From contig JADHMR010000006.1 of the NCBI GenBank assembly GCA_016779945.1, forward strand, positions 1-53,866: a stretch of DNA of 53,866 nt. The letters run 5' to 3'. How positions within the stretch are numbered: the stretch's first letter is position 1; the number at the start of each line of letters is the position of its first letter. Position numbers and translations under genes: made by a program. The DNA comes from Bacteroidia bacterium (GTDB lineage Bacteria > Bacteroidota > Bacteroidia > NS11-12g > UBA9320). Shown piece by piece: positions 43,439 through 52,979 of this stretch. The notes under the pieces are model-generated. The model was given only the letters and a program-made list of their open reading frames with translations. It was not told the DNA's origin and made no database searches.

Positions 43439-46400
43439 TTAGGAGGAGGATTTGAACAATTCAGGGGATTGAGCCAAATTCAAAATTTCATTCAAACCGT
43501 CTTGAATACTTCTAAACCCTTTAATGGTTAGGATAAGGTGCTTATTTGCTTGGTTAAAACTGAAGTGTTCAGGCTTAAGACGAACGACATCCATAATATT
43601 ACTAAATGCTTTATCCTGGTAAAACTCTTCGCCTAAATCATTATTAAAGTATAAATATAAATCGGAACCTCTTGTTTTTAGCTTTTCAGCGTAGATATTT
43701 TGTGCAGCTATTTTAAGACGAATACTTAGAAATAAATTGGAGACTTCTTTGGGGAGTTTCCCAAATCGATCGATGATTTTTTCCATTGATTGATCCAAAT
43801 CTTCAGTTTTATTTAAAGCACTAAGTTGGGTGTAAAGGTTGATTCTTTCAGATACGTTACTCACGTATTTTTCGGGTATTCGTGCATCAAAGTCTGTTTC
43901 TACAGTGGATGTAATCACTTGTTTTTTAGGTTTTTGTTTACCGTCAACCTTTTCTAGGACTTCTTTGAATTCACCATCTCTTAATTCTTGGATAGCTTCA
44001 TCCAGTATTTTGTGATACATGTTAAATCCTATCTCGGCGATAAACCCACTTTGTTCAGCTCCCAATAGATTGCCTGCCCCACGGATATCTAAATCTCTCA
44101 TGGCAACATTAAATCCACTCCCCAAATCGGAGAATTCTTCGATGGCTTGTAATCGTCGTCGTCCCTCATCAGGAAGCGTATGTATTGGAGGTGCCAACAA
44201 GTGGCAATATGCCTTGATATTGCTTCTTCCCACCCTTCCTCGCATTTGGTGCAAGTCGCTAAGTCCAAACATGTGAGCATTGTTAATCACAATGGTATTT
44301 GCATTTGGAATGTCTAAGCCGCTCTCGATAATAGTGGTAGCTACTAGCACATTATATTCTCCTTCAATGAATTGAACCATTACTTTTTCGAGTTCATCTC
44401 CCTTCATTTGTCCATGGCCAACAATGACGTTGGCTTGTGGAACTAGGTTTCGGACTCGTTGTGCAATTTCTTGAATATCTTTTACCCGATTATGAATTAC
44501 AAATGCTTGTCCTCCACGAGTAATTTCTGCAGAGATAGCTTCTTTTAAAATCTCATCATTCCACACTTGTACCTCCGTTTGAACGGGTCTTCTGTTTGGA
44601 GGTGGTGTTTGGATGATACTTAAATCTCGAGCTCCCATCAACGAAAAATGAAGTGTTCTAGGTATTGGTGTAGCTGTTAGAGTAAGCGTGTCAACGTTAG
44701 CTCTAAACTCTTTTAGACGTTCTTTAGCACTTACTCCAAATTTTTGTTCTTCATCGATTATCAGTAAGCCTAAATCCTTGAAATTTGTTTTTTTGCTCAG
44801 CAGTTTATGCGTCCCTATGATGATATCCAATTTACCATCTTCCAGATTTTTTAAAGTTTGGGTTTGTTGTTTTGCCGTCCGAAAACGATTGATATAATCC
44901 ACGTTGCAAGGGAAATCTCTGAGCCTGTCTCTAAATGTTTGAAAATGTTGTTGAGCCAAAATGGTAGTTGGAACGAGAATAGCCACTTGTTTACTATCGG
45001 TTACAGCTTTGAAAGCAGCTCTAATTGCTATTTCGGTTTTGCCAAATCCTACATCTCCACAGATCAGACGATCCATTGGATATGGACTTTCCATATCTTT
45101 TTTGAAATCTTCAGTCGCTTTAGCTTGATCGGGTGTGTCTTCATACAAAAAACTAGCCTCTAACTCAGTTTGAAGATAAGTGTCAGGATGAAATTTAAAT
45201 CCTATTTCAGCCTTTCTCTTAGCATACAATTTGATAAGATCCTTGGCAATATCTTTTACTTGGGCTTTAGTTTTGCGTTTCAAATTAGTCCAAGCGTCAC
45301 CCCCTAGCTTATTAACTTTAGGAGGATTGCCACTATTACCTTTGTACTTACTAATTTTAAATAGAGAGGCAATATTTACATATAATAAGTCATTGTTTTT
45401 ATATTCGATTCGAATGGCATCTTGCATTTTACCAGCCATCTCCATGCGTTGTAAACCTTTGAATTGACCAATTCCATGGTCAATGTGAACCACAAAATCG
45501 CCGGGGTTTAAGTTTTGTAACTCTTTGAGAGAAATAGCACCACTCGTAGAAACTGACTTTCCAGACCTAGCAAGGTAATATCGATTAAAAATCTGATGTT
45601 CGGTATATGCAGCAATCTTCAGTGAATGGTCAATAAATCCTTCACTTAAACTTTTATAAACGGGCTGTAATTGATATCCTGCATTTAAATCATCAAAAAT
45701 GCTTTCTAGTCGTTCAATTTGCTTAGGGCTTTCGGAGAAAATTAGGGGTTTATACCCTTGAGTTTCTAACGATTTAAAAGTATCAATAAGGAGGTTAAAG
45801 TTTTTATTGATGGGTGCCTGTGGTGCTTGATTAAATTTAACTTTTACAGAAGGTCTAAAATGGTATTGACTCCCAAATTCTATTACAGAATGTGCTGCAA
45901 TCTGATTGACGATTTCAGGAAGCTCGAAAAAAATCTGAGTTGGATTGTGTTCTTCAGTTTTTTGTGAATTTACTTTTTCTAATCCTTTTTTGATTTTGGC
46001 AATAGCTTTTGGTAAGTCTGTGCAGAAAACAATGGGTTTATCACCCAAGTATTTAAAAATATGTGTACCGCCTTGCATTTGGACACTTTCGGACACATTA
46101 GGAACAACAGTACCTCTTACGAGAGTTTTGGTGCTAAGTTGACTGATGGGGTCAAATTCCCGGATACTTTCAATTGTCCGACCCAATAATTCAAGCCGAA
46201 TAGGCAAATCATTGGCATATGAGAATAAATCAATGATACCACCTCGAATCGAAAATTGTCCGGGCTCATAAACAAAGTCTTCTCTGTAAAAATGGTACTC
46301 ATTAAGTAACTCAATCAAAAAGTCAAGGTCAACTTCCTCCCCAATTCTGAATGTTAACTTACTTTTTTTTAGTCGATCTTCATCGATAATTTTTTCAGTA

Positions 46401-46783
46401 ATAGCCTCGGGGTAGGTTACGACTATTTTGGGATGGTCAATGTCAGATATTGCATCAAGAACACTTGCATTGTTTTGTATTTTAGCATTGTCAGAGTTTG
46501 ATAGATTAAAGCTTTTACGGAAAGAATCTTTCCACAAGAATACGTAGTTGTGGTCCGTAAATACTTCTATATCTGAGTACATATTCTCGGCATGTTCTAT
46601 ATCATCACAGAGAATGAGTTGACTTCGGTTTGTGGCTTTTAGTAATTGAGTGAGTACAATAGATTTAGAAGACCCAATACAATTTTGAATACCAAAACGG
46701 GTTTTCCCGGCTATAATCTCGTCCTCTAATTCCTTGAGAATGGAGTGTTTGTCAAAGAGATGTACAAATTCTTGGCTATTCAC
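43439..46783 (-). CDS. mfd: transcription-repair coupling factor
   Basis: A 1114-residue Mfd protein that removes stalled RNA polymerase and recruits UvrA. Domains in order are a UvrB-homology region (about 1-330), the RNA polymerase-interacting domain (about 425-490, beginning GDFVVHIDHGIGQFKGLQRMEMAGK), and the RecG-like translocase with GDVGFGKTE near 575. DEEQKFGVSAKERLK follows near 676, then the helicase lobe with IESGLDIPNANT and QMRGRVGRS near 820, and the C-terminal inhibitory domain. The start is a GTG at 46783; no ATG is nearby. A TAnnTTTG element stands 14 bases upstream. Confidence 0.95.
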   Translation of the reverse strand: MNSQEFVHLFDKHSILKELEDEIIAGKTRFGIQNCIGSSKSIVLTQLLKATNRSQLILCDDIEHAENMYSDIEVFTDHNYVFLWKDSFRKSFNLSNSDNAKIQNNASVLDAISDIDHPKIVVTYPEAITEKIIDEDRLKKSKLTFRIGEEVDLDFLIELLNEYHFYREDFVYEPGQFSIRGGIIDLFSYANDLPIRLELLGRTIESIREFDPISQLSTKTLVRGTVVPNVSESVQMQGGTHIFKYLGDKPIVFCTDLPKAIAKIKKGLEKVNSQKTEEHNPTQIFFELPEIVNQIAAHSVIEFGSQYHFRPSVKVKFNQAPQAPINKNFNLLIDTFKSLETQGYKPLIFSESPKQIERLESIFDDLNAGYQLQPVYKSLSEGFIDHSLKIAAYTEHQIFNRYYLARSGKSVSTSGAISLKELQNLNPGDFVVHIDHGIGQFKGLQRMEMAGKMQDAIRIEYKNNDLLYVNIASLFKISKYKGNSGNPPKVNKLGGDAWTNLKRKTKAQVKDIAKDLIKLYAKRKAEIGFKFHPDTYLQTELEASFLYEDTPDQAKATEDFKKDMESPYPMDRLICGDVGFGKTEIAIRAAFKAVTDSKQVAILVPTTILAQQHFQTFRDRLRDFPCNVDYINRFRTAKQQTQTLKNLEDGKLDIIIGTHKLLSKKTNFKDLGLLIIDEEQKFGVSAKERLKEFRANVDTLTLTATPIPRTLHFSLMGARDLSIIQTPPPNRRPVQTEVQVWNDEILKEAISAEITRGGQAFVIHNRVKDIQEIAQRVRNLVPQANVIVGHGQMKGDELEKVMVQFIEGEYNVLVATTIIESGLDIPNANTIVINNAHMFGLSDLHQMRGRVGRSNIKAYCHLLAPPIHTLPDEGRRRLQAIEEFSDLGSGFNVAMRDLDIRGAGNLLGAEQSGFIAEIGFNMYHKILDEAIQELRDGEFKEVLEKVDGKQKPKKQVITSTVETDFDARIPEKYVSNVSERINLYTQLSALNKTEDLDQSMEKIIDRFGKLPKEVSNLFLSIRLKIAAQNIYAEKLKTRGSDLYLYFNNDLGEEFYQDKAFSNIMDVVRLKPEHFSFNQANKHLILTIKGFRSIQDGLNEILNLAQSPELFKSSS

Positions 46784-46796
46784 TTGTTAGGAAACA

Positions 46797-46804
46797 CAAA
46801 TGTA
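46797..46804 (-). promoter_or_regulatory. candidate -7 element, TACATTTG, for mfd
   Basis: On the minus strand this matches TAnnTTTG, 13 bases upstream of the mfd GTG. It would give a short leader of about 6 bases. No -33 TTG at the expected spacing is seen. Confidence 0.4.
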
Positions 46805-46888
46805 TAGTTTTGGTTATGGTTAAATGTGAAATTTTTGGTGTGAATCGTGAATAAAGAGGAATTTTTACTGTTGGAGATTTATTGAGTA

Positions 46889-46919
46889 TTTATTTATGGA
46901 TAAATCTTTCATAAATAAA
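46889..46919. repeat. 10-bp perfect inverted repeat upstream of sucA
   Basis: TTTATTTATG (46889-46898) and CATAAATAAA (46910-46919) are perfect inverted copies separated by 11 bases, centred about 65 bases before the sucA start and just upstream of a candidate -7 element. The two half-sites are one helical turn or more apart (21 bases centre to centre), as expected for a dimeric regulator. There is no T-run after it, so it is not a terminator. The AT-rich sequence makes chance occurrence possible. Confidence 0.4.
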
Positions 46920-46943
46920 GTGAGTCATAACAAAACACATTTT

Positions 46944-46951
46944 TATTTTTG
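46944..46951 (+). promoter_or_regulatory. candidate -7 element, TATTTTTG, for sucA
   Basis: This matches TAnnTTTG, 17 bases before the sucA ATG at 46969, and lies 24 bases downstream of the inverted repeat at 46889-46919. Confidence 0.45.
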
Positions 46952-46968
46952 TTCTATATATTTAATTA

Positions 46969-49692
46969 ATGTTAAATCATTCTTACCTCAGCAATGCAGA
47001 TGTAGATTCAATCGAGCATCTATACGAACAATACAAGACAGACAAATCTTCATTGGATGAAAGCTGGCAGCGGTTTTTTGAAGGTTTTGATTTAGCCTAT
47101 GGTGATTTGGGTCTGAGTTGTAAGGTCGAGTGGGTATCTGAAGATATGATGAAAGAGATAAACGTCTTGAATCTTATCAATAAAGGCTATCGCTCAAGAG
47201 GGCATCTTTTTACGAAGACCAATCCAGTAAGAGCTAGAAGGAAATATTCGCCAGATTTGTCAATCGAGAACTTTGGACTTACCAAATCAGATTTAGATAA
47301 AAAATTTAATGCGGGTGTTGCACTAGGAATTGGTCCTGCCAAACTGAAAGACATTATAGCTCATTGTGAGGAGACCTATTGTGGAAGTATCGGAGTGGAA
47401 TACATGTACATGACTAACCCCGAACAACTGGAGTGGCTTCAAAGTCGGATGGAGCAACGAAAAAATAAACCCAACTTTACCATTGAGCAGAAAAAATTGA
47501 CGCTAGAAAAGTTAAATCAAGCCGTTGCTTTTGAGAATTTTTTGCATACTAAATATGTTGGACAAAAACGATTTTCTCTTGAGGGATTGGAGTCATTGAT
47601 ACCTGCTTTAGACGCAGCAATTGAACTAGGTGCTGGACAAGGAGTTGAGGAATTTGTGATTGGAATGGCTCACCGAGGGAGATTGAATGTTTTAGCAAAT
47701 ATTATGAAAAAAAGCTATGCAGAAATATTCAATGAGTTTGAAGGCAAAGCGTATGAAGAATCTGTTTTTGAGGGAGATGTTAAGTATCATCTAGGCTATA
47801 CTAGCTCTGTGACTACTAGTCTAGGGGAAAAAGTTAAACTCAATCTGTGTCCTAATCCAAGCCACTTAGAGGCGGTAAATCCAGTGGTTCATGGAATGAC
47901 TCGAGCAAAATTGGATGAACGTTATAACAATGATTTATCAAAAATTACACCCATTTTAATTCATGGTGACGCAGCAATTGCGGGACAGGGAATAGTTTAT
48001 GAAGTTATTCAAATGGCGGGATTAAATGGTTTTAATGTTGGTGGGACACTTCATCTAGTTACAAATAATCAGATAGGCTTTACGACTAATTACACAGATG
48101 CAAGAACTTCGATATATTGTACGGATGTTGCCAAGACTACCAAATGTCCAGTTTTTCATGTAAATGGAGACGATGTCGAGGCAGTTATTTATACAATTAA
48201 GCTTGCATTAGAATATAGGCAAACATTTAATTCAGATGTATTCATCGATATCTTAGGGTATCGTAAATATGGTCACAATGAGGGTGACGAGCCAAAATTT
48301 ACGCAGCCTGTTTTATATAAAGCAATAGCAAAACACCCTAATCCAAGAGAAATTTATGCCAAAAAACTAAGTGAGCAAGGGACAATAGAATCAAATCTTG
48401 CAAAAGAGATGGAGCGTGAATTCAAAAAGATGCTCCAGGAGGATTTAGAAGATGTTCGAGTAGATATAAAACCCAAAGACAACAACTTACCAAAAAATAC
48501 TTGGAGTGTCATTAAGTCTGCGACTAAAGAAGATTTCGAGCGTTCTTTTAAAACTGCTGTTACAAAATCAAATTTAGAGAAGGTTGCAAGTGCAATTACT
48601 TCCATACCTGATAATCATACACCAATAAAAAAAGTAACCAAACTATACAATGATCGAAGGCAAATGATATCGTCAGGAGTATATGATTGGGCAATGGGAG
48701 AATTAATGGCCTACGGTACATTGGTAGATGAGGGTTATCCGGTAAGAATGAGTGGGCAAGACGTAGAACGAGGTACATTTTCACACAGGCACTCAGTTAT
48801 TAATATGGAGGATGGGGTTGAAAAATTTGTCCCACTTAATCATATTTCTTCAAATCAAGCTTCTTTTGAAATTTACAATTCGTTGTTGTCTGAATATGCA
48901 GTATTAGGATTCGAATATGGATATTCAATTACCAACCCGCAAGGACTTACCATTTGGGAGGCTCAGTTTGGTGATTTTGCAAATGGTTGTCAGGTAATGG
49001 TTGATCAATTTGTCGCAAGTGGAGAAACCAAATGGGGAAGATACAGCGGTCTAGTAATGCTTTTGCCGCACGGGTACGAGGGTCAAGGCCCAGAACACAG
49101 TAGTGCTCGCTTAGAACGCTATCTGCAATTATGTGCCTCGGCAAATATGCAGGTAATGAATATCACAAATCCTGCTAACTTATTTCACGCTCTCCGAAGA
49201 CAAATTCATAGAGACTTCAGAAAACCGCTAGTCATTCTGAGCCCAAAAAGTTTATTGAGACATCCAAAATGTGTGAGTTCAATAAATGATTTTACAAAAG
49301 GGACATTCCAAGAGTTAATTGATGATGTGAATGTAGATCCTAAAAAGGTAAAGAGGGTTAATTTATGTAGTGGTAAGATTTATTATGATTTACTTCAAAA
49401 GCAAGAGACCGATCAACGTGAAGATGTCGCAATTGTTAGAATAGAGCAACTTTATCCACTTCCAGAGTCACAAATTCAGAAACTATTCAAGAAATATCCA
49501 AAAGCAGAATATTGTTGGGTACAAGAAGAACCAAAAAATATGGGAGCGTGGATGCATATACTTCGTTACGATTGGGCTAGAAACTTCAAAGAGATTACCC
49601 GTCGAAGTAGTGCTAGTCCTGCCACTGGATATGCCGCGGTTCATGCCCGAGAACAAAAAGCGATTGTAGATGAAGCATTCGATTTAAAATAA
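46969..49692 (+). CDS. sucA: 2-oxoglutarate dehydrogenase E1 component
   Basis: A 907-residue thiamine-diphosphate enzyme that decarboxylates 2-oxoglutarate in the citric acid cycle. Landmarks are the E2-binding N-terminus (LSNADVDSIEHLYEQYK, SWQRFFEGF), GMAHRGRLNVLAN near 230, the cofactor site GDAAIAGQG near 333, and the second half with SGQDVERGTFSHRH near 598. GHEGQGPEHSSARLER-like and EEPKNMGAW-like segments are present (here HGYEGQGPEHSSARLER). Length fits. The E2 gene (odhB/sucB), usually next in Flavobacteriales, is not downstream: a convergent MATE gene follows 28 bases later. Confidence 0.95.
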   Translation: MLNHSYLSNADVDSIEHLYEQYKTDKSSLDESWQRFFEGFDLAYGDLGLSCKVEWVSEDMMKEINVLNLINKGYRSRGHLFTKTNPVRARRKYSPDLSIENFGLTKSDLDKKFNAGVALGIGPAKLKDIIAHCEETYCGSIGVEYMYMTNPEQLEWLQSRMEQRKNKPNFTIEQKKLTLEKLNQAVAFENFLHTKYVGQKRFSLEGLESLIPALDAAIELGAGQGVEEFVIGMAHRGRLNVLANIMKKSYAEIFNEFEGKAYEESVFEGDVKYHLGYTSSVTTSLGEKVKLNLCPNPSHLEAVNPVVHGMTRAKLDERYNNDLSKITPILIHGDAAIAGQGIVYEVIQMAGLNGFNVGGTLHLVTNNQIGFTTNYTDARTSIYCTDVAKTTKCPVFHVNGDDVEAVIYTIKLALEYRQTFNSDVFIDILGYRKYGHNEGDEPKFTQPVLYKAIAKHPNPREIYAKKLSEQGTIESNLAKEMEREFKKMLQEDLEDVRVDIKPKDNNLPKNTWSVIKSATKEDFERSFKTAVTKSNLEKVASAITSIPDNHTPIKKVTKLYNDRRQMISSGVYDWAMGELMAYGTLVDEGYPVRMSGQDVERGTFSHRHSVINMEDGVEKFVPLNHISSNQASFEIYNSLLSEYAVLGFEYGYSITNPQGLTIWEAQFGDFANGCQVMVDQFVASGETKWGRYSGLVMLLPHGYEGQGPEHSSARLERYLQLCASANMQVMNITNPANLFHALRRQIHRDFRKPLVILSPKSLLRHPKCVSSINDFTKGTFQELIDDVNVDPKKVKRVNLCSGKIYYDLLQKQETDQREDVAIVRIEQLYPLPESQIQKLFKKYPKAEYCWVQEEPKNMGAWMHILRYDWARNFKEITRRSSASPATGYAAVHAREQKAIVDEAFDLK

Positions 49693-49720
49693 GATTTGAG
49701 CATTAGTGATTGGATCAATA

Positions 49721-51100
49721 CTAAAAGCTTTTCACTCTTGAATACAACCAAATGCCTGCCCAAGTTCCTGCTAATATCTCACCTAACGGCATAGAAATCC
49801 ATACTCCATCGAGACCTATAAAGTAGCTCAATATATACATTAGAGGTATCATAAAAAGGCCTTGTCGTGCCAGTGTTAAAATAAGAGCGGGAATAGGTTC
49901 GCCGATGGCCTGAAAAAATGCCCCTCCTATAAAACCTATACCCATTATGGGCAAGGAAATAAAAATTAGACGTAATACTCTGGGGGTATGATTAAGTAGA
50001 TCTTTATCCTCAGTAAAAACCTCAATAAGATCTTGTGGAAAGACTGCAATAATGGTTAAAAGTATTATCGAAATGGCAGTAGTCCATTTTACGGCTAACC
50101 AAACAGCGTGTTTAACCCTTTGCCAGTTTTTGGCTCCATAATTATAGCTTACAATAGGCATTAAACCTTGCATAATTCCGATTATTGGGAAAGCAACAAA
50201 CAAGGTGAATCCTCTAATCAATCCATAAATCGCGATAGCGTGAGAACCTCCACTTTGTCCTAATGTGCTTTTATAGGCTATGAGTCCCCACTTATCTAGT
50301 TGACTATATAAAACAATGGCAAGGATGCTAAACATACTTTGTCTAAGCAGTGTTATTGAACCGATTGATGTGATTTCTTTGATGATGTTAAAATCAAGTT
50401 TTAAGTCATCGGGGAGTAGTTTTAATTCACTTCTTCCAGATACAAAAAACCAAAGCGTATATAATCCACTAAGTATGTAACCCGATGTAGTTGCAATGGC
50501 AGCACCCATGATGCCTATTTTGAAATGGTATATCAATATATAATCGAGCACAATATTTGATATTGCTGGAATAATCATGGTCAGCATGGCCACCTTAGGT
50601 TTGCCTTCTGCTCTGATAACATTATTAGTCATCATAGCCCAACCTAAAAAAGGGAGGCCAATTAGTAGAATATTAAAGTATTTTTTTGCGTAAGGAATAA
50701 TCTCATCATTTGCTCCAAAAATCCGTAAAAGTTGCTCCTGAAAAATATATCCAACGAATACAAAAAAGAAAACGATTCCAATAGTTAATTTTATTTGATT
50801 CCCAAATGTTTTTTGGGCTTTGCTTTTATTTCCCTCTCCAAGAGCTCTTGCAAGAACAGATGCACCACCAACCCCAATTGCCATACCAAAAGATGAAATA
50901 AGAAATGTAATTGGTAGCACAACAGTTATTGCAGCAATAGCAATTTCGCCTTCGGCATATCTACTCACAAAAAATACATCAACCATTTGATAAAAGGACA
51001 TTACTAAAAAACCAATTGACGCGGGTAGAGATTGTTGGAGTAGGAGTTTATTCATTTTCTCAGTGCCCAACTTGTCAGATGTTTTATTATTAACCTTCAA
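49721..51100 (-). CDS. MATE family efflux transporter
   Basis: A 459-residue, 12-helix multidrug/toxin exporter with the two bundles typical of MATE proteins. The start is the TTG at 51100: the segment KLGTEKMNKLLLQQSLPASIG just inside it is the family-wide opening (L-G-T-E-K), so the shorter ATG at 51055 would cut conserved residues. Other landmarks are QMVDVFFVSRYAEGEIAIAA near 37-56 and GVGGASVLARALGEGNK near 77. Substrate unknown; these exporters use Na+ or H+ gradients. The gene has no same-strand partner nearby. Confidence 0.9.
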   Translation of the reverse strand: MKVNNKTSDKLGTEKMNKLLLQQSLPASIGFLVMSFYQMVDVFFVSRYAEGEIAIAAITVVLPITFLISSFGMAIGVGGASVLARALGEGNKSKAQKTFGNQIKLTIGIVFFFVFVGYIFQEQLLRIFGANDEIIPYAKKYFNILLIGLPFLGWAMMTNNVIRAEGKPKVAMLTMIIPAISNIVLDYILIYHFKIGIMGAAIATTSGYILSGLYTLWFFVSGRSELKLLPDDLKLDFNIIKEITSIGSITLLRQSMFSILAIVLYSQLDKWGLIAYKSTLGQSGGSHAIAIYGLIRGFTLFVAFPIIGIMQGLMPIVSYNYGAKNWQRVKHAVWLAVKWTTAISIILLTIIAVFPQDLIEVFTEDKDLLNHTPRVLRLIFISLPIMGIGFIGGAFFQAIGEPIPALILTLARQGLFMIPLMYILSYFIGLDGVWISMPLGEILAGTWAGIWLYSRVKSF

Positions 51101-51218
51101 AACGATATCCTACGAAAGTATTAATTAAACCAATATTGAGCAGGATTAAAGGCTAAAGATTAGTTATAAGCTATGGTTAGATTACGCAAAATGAAAAAAA
51201 AAACGTTGATTTGCAGTA

Positions 51219-51875
51219 GTGAATTATTTAAGTCATTATTACTTTGATCGAGACGAGGACAACAAGTACTATAACATTGGTTTAATTCTCCCGGATTTAG
51301 CAAGATCGCACATTGCTAAATTAAGAATCAATCCCTATAAAAATATTACGTTTACAACGAAGGAAATTTCCTCAATGAATGACGGGTGTAATAAACACTT
51401 TGCTAGTGATCGAAAATTTCATAACTGGATGACGTTTGTTGAACTAACCAACAAAGCCACAGATATGATTCGCGAGAGTGGCGATAAAGACATTAATCGA
51501 GACTATTTTATTACACATATTATGGTTGAGATTTTATTAGATAAAATTCTATTAGACAAAAACCCTTCATTGGCCGATGATTTTTATGCGATGATTGATA
51601 GCGTTGAAATGGATTGGATTCTCAAGTTTATGAGATATGCAGGTCTTCAGGACGATGAATTATGGAAAGGCCAGCACCGAAGGTTTATGAAGGCAGGATT
51701 TCTCAAGTCATATACCAGTATTGAGAATGTCATTGCAGCAGTAGAAGGTGTTTGTGCAAATCTTGGCATGATCGAACTCAATGACGATCAACGAAATTTA
51801 TTAATTGAAATCTGTGAGGCAATAGAACCAGAATTAGCTCGTTCTATTGATGCTTTAGAAATTCAATTATTATAA
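51219..51875 (+). CDS. DUF479 / ACP phosphodiesterase-like protein
   Basis: A 218-residue soluble helical protein starting at a GTG (51219), the first start after an in-frame TGA at 51207. The opening NYLSHYYFD and LILPDLARSHIAK resemble the 'N-[YF]-L-[AS]-H-x-Y...[LF]-x-[GP]-D' opening of AcpH/DUF479 proteins of the HD-like fold, and a later RDYFITHIMVEILLDKILL fits their helical core. Classical DUF479 enzymes remove phosphopantetheine from acyl carrier protein, but this subgroup is divergent, so activity is uncertain. It is ten bases upstream of the PorV/PorQ-family gene, on the same strand. Confidence 0.55.
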   Translation: MNYLSHYYFDRDEDNKYYNIGLILPDLARSHIAKLRINPYKNITFTTKEISSMNDGCNKHFASDRKFHNWMTFVELTNKATDMIRESGDKDINRDYFITHIMVEILLDKILLDKNPSLADDFYAMIDSVEMDWILKFMRYAGLQDDELWKGQHRRFMKAGFLKSYTSIENVIAAVEGVCANLGMIELNDDQRNLLIEICEAIEPELARSIDALEIQLL

Positions 51876-51884
51876 TTTTTTCAC

Positions 51885-52976
51885 ATGACGTTATCACAAG
51901 TTAAACATCTCTCTTTTGTGGTTTGTATGGTGGGCTTGTTTAATCAAAATGCTTCAGCTCAAACTACACCAAAATACAGTAATGAATTTTTGTCAATTGG
52001 TGTGGGTGCGAGATCTTTTGGAATGGCTAATTCTGTTGTTGCGTCGGTTGACGATGTAACTGCTGGTTACTGGAACCCCTCTGGACTTGTGAAACAAAAA
52101 GAAAAGTTGCAAGTCAGCTTTATGCATTCTAACTATTTTAGTGGTTTAGCTAATTATGATTTCTTAGGAATTAGTACCCTAGTTAGTGAAAAGTCTACAT
52201 TGAGCTTCTCTATGGTAAGATTTGGTGTAGACAATATCCCGAATACATTGGACTTGATAAGAAATGGACAGATTAACTATGACAGAGTTACAAGTTTTAG
52301 TGCTGTAGATTATGGATTCTTTGTTAGCTATGCACAGAAAGCTCTTAAAAATGGTTTGAGTTTTGGTGGAAGTGCAAAGGTTGTCCATCGACAAGCGGGT
52401 GATTTTGCGTCATCTTGGGGTTTTGGTATTGATATGAGTTCACGATATGAATCCCAAAATGATTGGACTTTTGCTATAATGGCAAGAGATATTACCACTA
52501 CATTTAATGCTTGGAACTATAATTTTTCACCTGCAGAAGAAGAAATATTCCTTCAAACAAATAATGAAATACCTCAAAACTCTTTGGAATTGACTTTGCC
52601 TAAATTCATTTTTGGGGTAGCTAAAAAGATGAATTTAAGTGAGCGATTCAACTTACTTGCAGAAGTGAACTTGGATGTAAATACTGACGGTAAACGAAAT
52701 ACCCTCTTGAAATCAGACTTAATAAGTGGTGACCCGCATTTAGGTCTTGAGTGTGGCTATAGAGATATGGTATTTTTGAGAGCTGGAGTTGGAAATATCC
52801 AGCAACAAATGGATTTTAACTTCAGTAACCAATGGACATTTATGCCCAACATTGGTGTAGGTATAAAATTTAAACAGATTGTTTTGGATTATGCTCTTAG
52901 TGATATTGGTGACCAGAGTGCAGCACAATACTCACATGTATTTAGTGTGAGGGCTTCAATAGACCCTAAACGCTAA
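51885..52976 (+). CDS. PorV/PorQ-family outer-membrane protein
   Basis: A 363-residue outer-membrane barrel with a signal peptide (cleavage near ASAQ). The front of the mature part (KYSNEFLSIGVGARSFGMANSVVAS, then VTAGYWNPSGL) is the signature of the PorV/PorQ/FadL-like family in Bacteroidota. PorV and PorQ take part in type IX secretion: PorV shuttles cargo CTDs to the surface complex. The similarity to the 'PorV2' subgroup seems best, but I cannot separate the subgroups by eye. The type A and B cargo genes elsewhere in this window give it an obvious context. It follows the DUF479-like gene closely and ends 3 bases before the MsrBA stop. Confidence 0.8.
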   Translation: MTLSQVKHLSFVVCMVGLFNQNASAQTTPKYSNEFLSIGVGARSFGMANSVVASVDDVTAGYWNPSGLVKQKEKLQVSFMHSNYFSGLANYDFLGISTLVSEKSTLSFSMVRFGVDNIPNTLDLIRNGQINYDRVTSFSAVDYGFFVSYAQKALKNGLSFGGSAKVVHRQAGDFASSWGFGIDMSSRYESQNDWTFAIMARDITTTFNAWNYNFSPAEEEIFLQTNNEIPQNSLELTLPKFIFGVAKKMNLSERFNLLAEVNLDVNTDGKRNTLLKSDLISGDPHLGLECGYRDMVFLRAGVGNIQQQMDFNFSNQWTFMPNIGVGIKFKQIVLDYALSDIGDQSAAQYSHVFSVRASIDPKR

Positions 52977-52979
52977 GTA

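Noticed and set aside
51191-51247. An 18-codon ORF with a run of ten As overlapping the start of the DUF479-like gene, considered as a frameshift leader
   Set aside because: A +1 shift in the A-run leads straight to TGA at 51207, so it cannot join the main frame; likely chance in AT-rich DNA.
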